From Ciona intestinalis (lineage: Eukaryota > Chordata > Ascidiacea > Phlebobranchia > Cionidae): a stretch of DNA of 64,000 nucleotides. Location: NCBI RefSeq assembly GCF_000224145.3, contig NC_020167.2, forward strand, positions 3,773,027-3,837,026, read 5' to 3'. The notes below the pieces were generated by a model. It did no database searches and was not told the origin of the DNA. It saw only the letters and a program-made list of their open reading frames with translations. Within the stretch, counting starts at the first letter, position 1, and every line of letters starts with the position of its first letter. Below, in pieces: positions 53,201 through 63,146 of this stretch. The position numbers were made by a program, and so were the translations under genes.

Positions 53201-56200
53201 ACCGCTAAACCGCGCTGCGGAACGGGAATAACAACGTCTTTGGAAAGTGTCCGAATTTTGGTCTTGGTAAGACATGACGGTTTTTGTTGGAATAATAAAT
53301 TACCAGTAAAGTTGTAACTTTCATTTTCGCTATAAATCATAGCTAAAACTTCAAAAACACCGTGCGCTTCGAAAGTTAATTTAAAAGTAAATTTCGTATA
53401 TTGGTGAATGTTGATTGGTACGTCATCAGCAAAATCTGACGCATCAGAATCCGACGTTGCCTTTATCACAAGTTTCGTATTGATTTTTAAGGTTTTATTG
53501 ATAAACAAGTTGAGATTGTAGATGCTCGCGTCGCCTTTCACATACAAAAGCAATATGGAGCTCGTTCCAGGAAAAACTCGTCTCGAATCAAAATATACGT
53601 CATAAACTTTAGGCACAGTTTCCATAACTTCAGATACTCCTCCAGAAAAAGAAATGGCATTTTCTGCGGTGGCTACAACTATAAATTCCCTTGTGTATTT
53701 CGATGGCATCAGATTAACTATGGTTCGCCGACAAGATATCGGTGAAATACATGTAATTGAAACGTTTTTGACTGCGTTTGAGGTATTGCGAATATCTTGA
53801 ATACTTAATGTTATGTTCGCAGGGGCACCTTTGGTAAGGGTTATCTGAACTGGAAAATAGTTTGGGTGAATTCCAACAAACCGACCATGCATCGATGTAA
53901 TGTTCAACATGCCAAGGATTTCGTTGATATAAAATGGAAAGGTGTATGCAATGTAAGAAACGTTGTTTTGTAATGCGAGGTAGAAGTAGTGCTGTCCTGG
54001 TCCAAGTGGGGCTACATCGCGCAATTGCAACGTCACTACTTCTGTTAAATGACCCGCGTATTTCACAACGTCAAGTGGTTTTGAAGAAACAGACGTTTTA
54101 ACAAAAGAATTTCCAGCGCTTATTGTATACAAAACCGGATACAGGTATACGTGGGATACTACAATACTAACAGAACTAGTTTGGGAATCCTGACGTGTTT
54201 GCAATTGCAAGCTTGTGTGTGATAGTTCACTTTCCAAATACAGCTCACCGGCTATTTTAATTTTCAAATTGTGTTTACTTGATTCACATTCAGCCGAAAT
54301 GCGAGCTTTTCCAGGGACTTCGAACGTACATGAAAGGATTTGGGTGGTGTTCGAAAGAAATATCTTTGTTTGATTACAGTTGAATGAACAAGATAACTGC
54401 AAGCCGTTTTCAGGAAGATGTTTAACGTCAACAAGAAACATTATTTTGTCTCCAACACGATGATTTAAGGCTGGCATCAACTCCGTGAATGTAATCCCTA
54501 ATGCATGGGACAAATATGGTTTATAACTTTTATAAAAATAAGCGTACTGTTATGGTATTTTAATAAAAATACTTACGAATCACTTTATAAATCAGACGAA
54601 ACAAATTGGAACAATTTGGTGTGCTGGATATAAGCATTATCTTAGTTGTTTTCGAAAAATATATAACTGAAGGTATTTGCTCGCCACAGTAAACTGACCG
54701 CGAAGTGCTTTGAGTTACCAGTGAGGCCTCCTCACATCTATAGTAAGTTTAAATAGTTTGAGGGCGATATATTTACATTGATTACAGTAGGGTGGGGGAA
54801 GATGGGTCACCTTTTACCTGTATTTTCTCGTCCCATTTATCAGTAAACAAAGAACATTCAAATATTTATAAAACTATATCTCCACAACTCCCATAGAACT
54901 TGGATATTATGTGCTAAAGGTGTCCCACCTTCCTCCACCCCACTATATCTTTACAATTTAAACTTTAGCTCGTCGTAATCAGAGATAAACAATTATGAGA
55001 ACGACCCACCGCTTTATATTAAAATCGGTGAACTGAATGAAAAGAGCGGAATCGGTTGCGAATCTGAAATTCCAAGATTGTGAGAAATCACCATTGCTGC
55101 ATTCCAGAGAGAGGGACGTTATTTTACCTTCTGCTTCTGTAACTTCTATCACGTTCGTGGTTGCTGATGCTGAGTGTAATAGTGTTAGTACTACATGTAA
55201 ATACAGTGGCACGAAATGCAAAAGCATGCGCGTTATGGTGGTATTGCATTATACTGGTGCTATTAGAAGCGAATGAAACTGTAACCCACACCAATGCATT
55301 AAACTTTACAATGTATTACGAACAACTGAGAACAACAACAACTGCACAGATCATTTTAAATATTCAGAATCTCAGGCAACAAAGACGAACTAAATGCATA
55401 ATTGCGACACCTCAAGATAAACTGGACAAGAAGGGCAGTGCAACATCAGATTATACGTGAGACGCCTATTAACTTCTGCGCAAGTAATATTTAAAGGTTT
55501 GTAATGTTCCTTTGGAACACTTGTTGATGTGACTAATAAAGCCAGCTTAAAAACAGAAATGATTTTTAGATTGCAGTGAAATATATAAAGCGACTTTCGA
55601 AAAAAGTGATGTTTACCTCATCTGGATAGTACAGCTATATAGGCTACAAGTTTGCTTACGTATATTGTGACAGACGTTAAAGCTGCGAGTAACAAGGTGG
55701 ATTGCCATACAAAAACGAATTAGTGAACATAATAACTTTAATAGAAGATGGAAAAATTACGTTGATGGTTTTGGTAATGTTCGCGAAGAATACTGGATCG
55801 GATTAAAGAATATTCGTGCTTTAACAAATCAAAACACAACCAATGTTTGGTTTGGAAATTCTGTTACTCCACCGCGAATGCGGATAGGTTTTCAGGATCA
55901 AGACAGAGTAGTTGCATTTGCTGAATACGAACGGTTCAGAGTAGCAGGTGCGGACGATACATATTATTTGCTTGCTAAACATCTTGACAAAGCAACTGCT
56001 ATACCCGCAAACCGTCCTTCCCCAATTTCCGCATATTGGTTTAGTACGTACGACAACACCGGTACTGTGAGTTCAGATTGTCCCGTTTTTTTTTTCACAG
56101 TGGATGGTGGTTTTTCGCATGTGGCGACTCAAATTTAAACGGCTTGTATCCACAACGTAGTGACAAAACTCGCCTTCCAATATTGACTGGTACTATTGGT

Positions 56201-56572
56201 ACAAGGTAAATAAAAATAACACAGCACGGAAGTCTGTTATACAATGAAACTTCAGTCTTAATTTTATGCGCATTCTGATCTATTCGGACTGGGTAAACTT
56301 TGTTTAATGACGAAGAAATTTGTTTATGGACGTATGAACCAAACTACCGGAATGGTCTATACTTTATAGTTTAGTCATATTGTCATGGAAAACACTAACA
56401 TATTGCTGCGCCTATAATAATTATGCGGTGTGTGAATGAACCAGCTACAAAAAACCAAAACACTGTAAATCGAACGTATATTATTTAATATATCAAGAAT
56501 GAACTTACCTCGATCGGTGAAACTGAGAATGTAAGTTATTAATACGACAGTAATAATAACAACCCGCTTCAT
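47264..56572 (-). CDS. s-Themis-like: Polycystin-1-like receptor (REJ-GPS-PLAT, 5 TM), s-Themis-like, minus-strand copy hosting a fibrinogen gene
   Basis: Minus-strand exons 56509-56572, 55010-55169, 54577-54737, 52887-54497, 52685-52816, 52272-52452, 51988-52187, 51738-51926, 51230-51513, 51034-51156, 50824-50970, 50639-50771, 50499-50578, 50054-50441, 49788-49981, 49566-49709, 49375-49503, 49150-49305, 48965-49089, 48728-48901, 48461-48666, 47918-48407, 47645-47857, 47447-47586, 47264-47379. They total 5940 nt, 1979 aa plus stop, with every phase consistent. Exon 1 is a signal peptide (MKRVVIITVVLITYIL). The large REJ-like exon is followed by a GPS module with C-x-C-DHFPIT, TM1 (NPIIISILFLLYSSYIGLW), PLAT (YCYYITMYVG, SESLGSVTGIRLW), TM2 (RVERLSSCYQLVFLILLTTL), a Lys/Arg-rich loop, TM4 to TM5 and a basic tail. 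There is no PKD channel half. In Ciona, s-Themis proteins are sperm polycystin-1-like receptors for self recognition. Assignment to s-Themis rests on domain plan and the nested v-type gene. An internal alternative start at 55227 (MLLHFVPLYLHVVLTLLHS) exists if exon 1 is skipped. Confidence 0.85.
52516..52656. mobile_element. hAT-like MITE with CTAGTGAAGAATCCTCC ends, copy 2
   Basis: Same termini as the copy in the lipase gene (GCATTAGTGAAGAATCCTCC and GAAGATTCTTCACTAGCACC) with the shared subterminal GGTACATAGCAGAA. Flanks CTTTATTT and TTTTGTTT match at 6 of 8 positions. It sits in a receptor intron between exons 52685-52816 and 52272-52452. Confidence 0.7.
54785..54947. mobile_element. TAGTAGGG-type MITE inside the minus-strand receptor gene
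   Basis: Starts CAGTAGGGTGGGGGAAGATG and ends CTTCCTCCACCCCACTATAT. It occupies most of the intron between receptor exons 2 (55010-55169) and 3 (54577-54737), close to both splice sites. Confidence 0.7.
55167..56209 (+). CDS. v-Themis-like: Fibrinogen-related (v-Themis-like) gene nested in intron 1 of the minus-strand receptor; possibly broken
   Basis: The C-terminal fibrinogen domain is clear from 55698: WIAIQKRISEHNNFNRRW, DGFGNVREEYWIGLKNI, RIGFQDQDRVVAFAEYERF, AYWFSTYDNTGT and SSDC. In another frame from 56102 come GWWFFACGDSNLNGLYPQ and stop TAA at 56207, overlapped by AATAAA at 56209-56214. The frame change falls at a T10 run (56086-56095). The N-terminal part is tentative: 55167-55456 gives a hydrophobic leader and GSATSDYT, like the start of a fibrinogen domain, and 55635-55673 gives TYIGYKFAYVYCD. 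The link from there to the Trp at 55698 needs another frame change. In Ciona, v-Themis proteins are fibrinogen-like ligands on the egg vitelline coat encoded in s-Themis intron 1 on the opposite strand, exactly as here. The start codon is uncertain, and it may be a pseudogene or carry sequence errors. Confidence 0.65.
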
Positions 56573-59500
56573 TTTATAACAGCGTTATGTTTTATTTCAG
56601 ATGTACCAGAAAAGTTTAGCAACTTAAATTAAAAATTGAGCTGCTCTAATATTTTCTAAATGGGCAATTGAGAACAAAAAATGCAGTTGGTTGCTCAGGA
56701 TTTTTTTTCGGAAACAATGTATGTATATTGCATCATAAACGTATCCAAGCAAACTTATGATAGCCAAATATTTTGTGCCCGCTTTTGCAAAAAAATAAAG
56801 CGCTTTTCAAAACTTTCCTTTTGTAAGGTCACACAGTTTACAGTTAAAGAGAAACGGTATAAGTTCATACCATTACATCAATTCCTTCTTGACAATACAA
56901 ACATAGGCTTACCGGGAGCGCCAGTAAACTAAAAAAGGATAACTCTTACACATTACAAACGGGTTCATTAATTGAGCAGTATTTAGGCGGGGCCGACATG
57001 TTAACTTTTGACGTAGGTAGTCTTAAATCTGATTATACGCAGAAAGATTACTGCAGATTTTTTTGGCAAATGCAGTCCGTATGAGTGGGATTATATGGGT
57101 TGAAAAATGTCAAGTTTAAATGTTTGTCGTTTAGTGGTGGTAATCTCTAGCTTATAGCAGGACAATATGAATGCTTTGATTTAAGAAGCTAGCATAGTAG
57201 TGTTGTTGTTGTTTTTGAGAATAGTTTACCATTTACCTAATTTAATTTCGATGCCATTTTATTATATATGACCATTTACGTCATTTAATCTTGTTTTTTT
57301 ATAAGCAGCAATTAACTTAAGTTAAATGGTAATCCCATTGACGCAAACGCATTTCCCCGTAATGATTTTATGGCTTTAATGCCTTCATAGTTGTGGCAGG
57401 TTGGATAAGTTTATTGCCTGAACTACAAGGGTTAAGGGGTATGAATATTATAGCAGTTTACGCCAATTTAAGGATTAAAATCGTATGATTTAGCCTATCT
57501 GCGTATCTACTTGTCTAATATGTCTGTCTCAGGTTAGCAATTATTTTGCATTTGATGAATTTTTAATGCGCAAAGAAAAGGAATCGCATATTTTATTAAT
57601 CATATATTCTGGCGTCTGGCGCCGGTAAGACTACCCTATAGATGAGTCGTATTTGGGTGCGGGGGTGTTGACGTAAAAAATAGTTTTCGTTTCCGTAAAA
57701 ATTACGTCATACCGTGAGACTCGCCACAGTATAAGCACGCGTGACGTCGACTATCAGCTCGCGAAATGTGGTGAGGACACAACTTTTTGCCTAGGGTTGT
57801 CAGATAACAAGCTTATTGAGTAGGCTATCGGATACAGTTCAGTTCGCATTAGGACAAGGCACTTGAATTTTAAATATAATAAAGGATTGCATCTTTAGTC
57901 GGCAAGCGATCTATTTTATGTGTGTTTGTTATTAAAGGGCAGTAAGGTTTTTGCAATGAGGTTTTACAATAGATATTTGTATATTTCAACATTACGTGTG
58001 CTTAACTGCATACGTTGGTTTCTATAGCTTGTCGTTTCCTGAATAGTGATTCACGATCTCGTGTGTATTTATTGGATACACGAGATACAGAAGCAAATTT
58101 CAACAACCTCTGGAATTCGTAAGTTGTTTTAGACAAAGACCTATCGAGAGAGAAGCATATACAAATATGTAAGTCAACACTTCTTTTTAAATTGCATGCA
58201 TTTTTCCTGGTTACTGTAATGGACGACATAAGCGGATTATTTTGTAGGAACTTTTTAAAATGAATATTAATTTTGAAGAAAAATGCAAATCGTGTGCAGC
58301 AATCGTACGGTATTTCGCTGTTTTCTTTTCTCCAATACCAGAACCGACAGTGATGAATTGGTTGTATATTTTCAGTCCCGGTTTGGCGCGCGTACAAGCC
58401 TAAATACCTTGTAAACATATTGGGTAATCAAAACTTAGATGCGTGTGATTGGATCACTGCAAATATATACAATTCGTTTTAAACTATTGCGAAATAAGCC
58501 TGGAACAATCAAGTACCAGATTACTGTGGCTATATAATAGATTAGGCTCAGTGGGTAGGTGGATAAGAGTTTTCAATCCGCGTTAATGTGGTATACTTTG
58601 TATACCAGAGTTTGGGTTATGCATGTTAAAATTCCACGTAAAAGCAGACTTAATTAAACGCCGGCGCCAGTTGACTGCCCGCCTGGGCCTAATAAACACA
58701 ATTACGAACGTTTTGGACATTGTTTCTCCTTGCATTCTAACCCAAGGACAGCTTAACATAGTCTCACGGGAAGAATATACAGCATGACTTAGTGGATTAG
58801 TGGGCTATGTTGGTGATAGAAATGTATTGGGTGAAACGACGTTTATAAATAAATTAGGGATTAGACGGGTTTAGTTAAACGTTACTGTTTCTGGTCACAA
58901 CATAAAACAAACGAGACAAGAACCTATGGCGCCAATCGATCTCCTGCAGACAATAATGGTTAGCGGTAGATGGCGTTAGAGACTTTTGTTTGTGGAAAAA
59001 GCTTTTGTAGTTTTAAGTGCAAAACTGACCACCCGATGACGTGTGGGTTATGGCGGGGATACGAAAACTTTTCCGTTAAACTGTGTACGAACTATAAGGC
59101 AATGAGTAACGCTGTTATGCCATAAATATTGACCGCTCTGAAAAGTTCCAACATGTCATTAAAGGTAATATTACGTAATTCAAGGAGTCGAAATTCCAGC
59201 AAACTATTTTCAACTAATGTATACTTGCAACATGTTATTTGGGAACAATACATCTACAGAAGTACGTTTGAAGCCAATCCCGAAATAGCGTCGCTGAATT
59301 CAGCTTGACGCACGGCATCCCATGCTATGTTGTTTGTCGGAATTTTTTATCCTTATACCATGCGAGCATAACTAAGGTGTGGGTATAATTGATAGGTGCT
59401 ATAACAGTGGCTTTTTATGTACGTAGTTCATATTCATATTATTTCATTAATTTTTTATAAAGCGTCACGAAACAAAAAAAAGATATCCGTGTCGTTTGCG

Positions 59501-61144
59501 TGTGGACGTTACGAGACGTTCGGACGCCCGCAAGAGCGTGAGCTAGGATAAGCTAATCTTACTCTTTATTTGTGGTTTCAAAGGTTTTTCGCCTCTTTGT
59601 TCCGCCTTCGGACGCCCCAATTCGAGTAAGCTTCCGTTGGCGTCTTTTTGTGACGTGACCATAGAGCCTAGACTTTCGTTTTGATCACGCCTTTGTTGAC
59701 CGACGCCGACCCGAATTTGCCGTTGACGTCATTGAAGTTAACGCTAGAGTCGTAATACTTGAAATTACAGGGCGCCGTGCACGCGACACTTCAAAGAGAC
59801 CTTAATTTGAGTATTTTAGAGAGTTCACAAGCGATTTTACGTAACATTTCCTATCCGACACTCACATCGCAAGTATGGGCCATGGCGTGCGTAATATTTG
59901 TATAATACGTTTACTTTTAATATATTAGCAGCCAGGGCGTCGTAAAACTATCGTTTCCTCATAACAGATTGTTTACGTATTACACGTGTCATCTGTGGGA
60001 CGAACATTGCCGAATACATTGTCATAAAACGGCTTTGTCCGAAAATCGAACACGGAAGCGTCGCGTAAATTGCTTCTCGTAAAACCTTCATCCGCCCATC
60101 ATCGTACAGTATCCCTGATAAGGTAAGAGAGAATCAACTAAAAAAAGGCGATGATGACAAAGTTGAATGAAGAAGAAGTGTAGCCGAAAGGTTAGAAGTG
60201 GAAAAACTCAAAACCAGACAGACGAAAATTGTAAATGTCGCCAGAAAGCAGGTTTCAGCCGAAGGCAATTTTAGATAACTTTAAATTTATTGGGAAGTGG
60301 TCAGGTATGATGCTGTCTGTTCCAGACACCGTCTGAGTTTTGTTTCAATGTTCGCAGTTTATGCTTTTAAAGTTTCTGCTTTACGGTTTAAGGTTGTGTG
60401 CGACAAAACTACGGAACTATATCTGTTATATTAACATATTAAATTATAAGCATAAAGAAAGTGGTGATTGCGACAGGTGTAATTGAAACCACTTTGTAGA
60501 CTATATGACGTCAACGCCGTCTAATGCTTTAGCCAATATTTGCGGAATAACGCAATTAAGATTATGCGATTTGTATAACAGAGCAGGTGACAGGACTCAA
60601 CAAAAAGCTTTTACAGTAAATGCGATGAGTGTATGTTTGGCCTGATGTGAGCCGGCACGGGCACTCTGGTCATGTAGTTCTTAAAGAGTTTTTTATGTTT
60701 ACCTACGGTCTATTGAAGTACGGCATTCGAGGCACAGCCTGAACGGTTGTGTTGCGTTTCACGGGCCAGGTAAGAACGGTGTAGGCAGCGGCCGTAGTAA
60801 GTCATAACACTAAAGGGTCAAGTGTAAATGGGGCGGGCTAGATTTGCGTGGCTGTGGAGGTGAAGCTGAGTTTAGATAAATAAAACAGGTGTTGTTGCAG
60901 CTGGCCGCTGCTTGTTTACTTTCAGTGGACTTTAACCATGGTTGCCAAGCGCAGCACGGTAGTGCTCGAAAAGAATGCGATGTAACATTCCCATGTCGTG
61001 TATTGTAATTTGAAAAAAATGCGTTATTTGTATTTTTAGCATTTCGATTTTCGCTGTACAATTTAGAGCCCTACATTTTCATTACCTTGCTTTGTGACAA
61101 GCTGGTAATTTTAAAGGTATTGGTTTGTGAGGAAAGAAAGGAAC
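56573..61144. other. Gene-poor interval upstream of the MID-like gene
   Basis: No supported gene. The first few hundred bases should be the promoter of the minus-strand receptor. From about 57600 the sequence becomes less AT-rich, with several CRE-like sites: ACGTCA at 57714 region, GTGACGTCGAC at 57740 region, TGACGTCATTG at 59724 region and TGACGTCAACG at 60506 region. This suggests promoter or 5' non-coding exons of the MID-like gene between 57600 and 61100. Confidence 0.4.
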
Positions 61145-63146
61145 ATGATGTACGGAACTGTCGGTAAGTAACCACAAAACCGGGCTTACAAATCCCTCAC
61201 GCGATGTGAACTATTTATTGCGAAACTGTTATGTTGGTTTGTTTCTTTGTTGCGCTTAAGTGTCGAAACTCTTTCACTTCCTATTCCTATATCTACTTAC
61301 GTACATTAAAACGTCTGCCCCGTGGTATAAAACAACTCCCCTTAATATAACGTGGTATGTTGTTCCAGACACATCGCATTATAAACTCATTTTCCCACAC
61401 TCAAGCACGCCGACTGTAATAACAAATGCGTTCGTCGGAATCGTTGACTGTAGTTTGGTAGGGGCGAATTCCAACATTATCAAAAGTGAATATTTCCAAC
61501 GCTATATCAGCATTATCGTTGGTTGTACGACAAGCATCATTAGGCTGATGTTTCCCTGCTACCCTAACTTGCGGTTTCGCCTGCAGGATAGAAACGCCTG
61601 AAGTACAATTTGGGGTAATCAGTGTAAATTTTTGTTTGGGGGGGGGGGGAAAAAAATTTTCCCCCCCCCCCCCCCCCCGCTCAGACACACAATAATAAGT
61701 GGCACCAACGAAAATATTCGACGTATTGTAATTCGCAGTCAGCATCGGAACTTGAGGACTTAATCCACCTAACAGACCGATTGAGCAACGTAGCGGTTCG
61801 CCAAAGGCGAGACCATTGCGACAGCGTGTTCACGCACGCCCAATGCGAGATACTATAATTATAGGTTTAAATTTTGAACGAATTAACAAGGCTTACTGGA
61901 TTATTGCGAGGCACTTGAAGAAAATTGAAGTGCCAAGGCGACCCAGCTTGCTTCTGACATGAACTTCACTGTATGAGAATGTGATATAAAGGCGCTCCTT
62001 TTCAACTCGCTCACGAAAATCTTAATGGACCACTATCTAGTCAAAACACTTAAGATTTATAGTCACGTCACTTCTATTTCTTGTTCTATATAAGTTGCAT
62101 GATAATAGTAAATACCTACGGTTAAATATAATATTTTTATGTACAGATTCTGATCGACAACAAACGGGATCTTTGAAACAAAGTATCTACCAATCTCAAA
62201 AACTCGCACTGCGAAAGCAGTGCTCCTACGTCCAGCAACAAAACTATTACAACGGTCGTGCAAGGAACGATTACGGCAACACTGCCACTGATTGCCATCG
62301 ACGTACAGATTGCTCACCAAGAAGAGACTACGAACGCTTCTGCATTCCGGAGGATATAGAGTTACAGAATCAGCCCTCAAGGAGAACAATTGATCGGTTT
62401 CCTCGTCCTCTATCCCCAGTCTCAAGAGTCATCAATACTCCGAGTCCTCTTCCGAGGAGCTTGAGTCGTGGGAGCAGCAGAAGTTGTCAAAGCTCTTCCG
62501 CTGATGACAGCGGACGCGAGGGAGGAGGTGCATCGTCAAGTGGAATTGGTCTCAGTAGCACCAACAGCAGCAGAAGAGCAAGCAGTTGCAGCAGTGGAAC
62601 TGGTTGCAGCAGAAACACTTATCATTCAAACGTGCTCACATTAGTAGGGAGCAGCGTTGGCAGCATCAGCAGTCGTGAGGTCACAGATTCATCCGAACTT
62701 ACTGTCCGAGACGTAACTCAACGACCATCATCAGAAAACGCAGAGGTTGCGTTCTATAACGAAAGAAACCAGGAGCACCGGGAGTGTGAATCTCAGTTGA
62801 CCGAGAGAGCTCAGAGTATGGATTCATTAGAAAACGAGCTCACTTGCCCGATTTGTCTAGATCTCTTTCATGAGCCGATACTTCTGCCATGTGCGCATAA
62901 CCTATGCGCAGGCTGTGTAGAGCAATTTGTATCATCACACCGAACCTCGGGGGATCAGAGTGGTTTCCGACCGACTTTCAAGTGCCCGACATGCCGCGAA
63001 ATGATCACTCTGGACTCGAGGGGTGCAAACGGTCTTCGCCGAAACCTGACCCTGCAGAACATAGTTGACGGATATCGTCGAGCTGCTGCAAGTGTCTCGC
63101 CTCCTCATAGAAACGAGTTTGACGTCAGCAGCGGAGATGAGTCAAG
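61145..63146 (+). CDS. mid-like: MID1/MID2-like TRIM E3 ubiquitin ligase, first two coding exons (continues past window)
   Basis: Exon 61145-61163 (MMYGTV, 19 nt) joins in phase to 62147-63146. After a Ser/Arg/Gly-rich stretch of about 230 residues comes a RING finger: MDSLENELTCPICLDLF, PCAHNLCAGC, FKCPTCREMITLDSRG, then LRRNLTLQNIVDGYRRAAA. Zinc ligands CPIC, C-x-H-x2-C-x2-C and CPTC are all present. The block is close to the start of vertebrate MID1/MID2 (TRIM18/TRIM1), microtubule-associated E3 ligases with RING, B-boxes, coiled coil, COS, FN3 and SPRY domains. The later domains are not in the window; the donor at 63147 (AG|gtaatt) shows the gene continues. An internal ATG at 62818 aligns with the usual MID start, so the upstream extension may be an alternative isoform. 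The tiny exon 1 is supported by phase and donor consensus only. Confidence 0.82.
61164..62146 (+). other. Intron 1 of the MID-like gene
   Basis: Starts GTAAGTAACC and ends TTATGTACAG. It holds the G12...C18 palindrome. No other gene is accepted in it. Confidence 0.6.
61638..61678. repeat. Homopolymer palindrome G12-A7-T4-C18
   Basis: Twelve G, seven A, four T and eighteen C in a row form a near-perfect hairpin in intron 1 of the MID-like gene. Such a tract is rare in this AT-rich sequence and is also a common place for read-joining errors. Confidence 0.8.

Noticed and set aside
56067..56100. 34-bp GTGAGT...CACAG intron in the fibrinogen gene
   Set aside because: Splice consensus is good, but removal gives the wrong phase for the GWWFFACGD motif and would delete the conserved Cys.
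56681..56932. 83-codon plus-strand frame upstream of the receptor signal exon
   Set aside because: No motif and no link to the fibrinogen gene, which already ends with stop and AATAAA at 56207-56214.
58002..58418. 138-codon minus-strand frame in the intergenic region
   Set aside because: Longest frame there, but the composition is random-looking, with no motif, signal peptide or neighbouring exons.
60810..61061. 83-codon minus-strand frame before the MID-like gene
   Set aside because: No coding character; it lies where promoter and 5' UTR of the plus-strand gene are expected.
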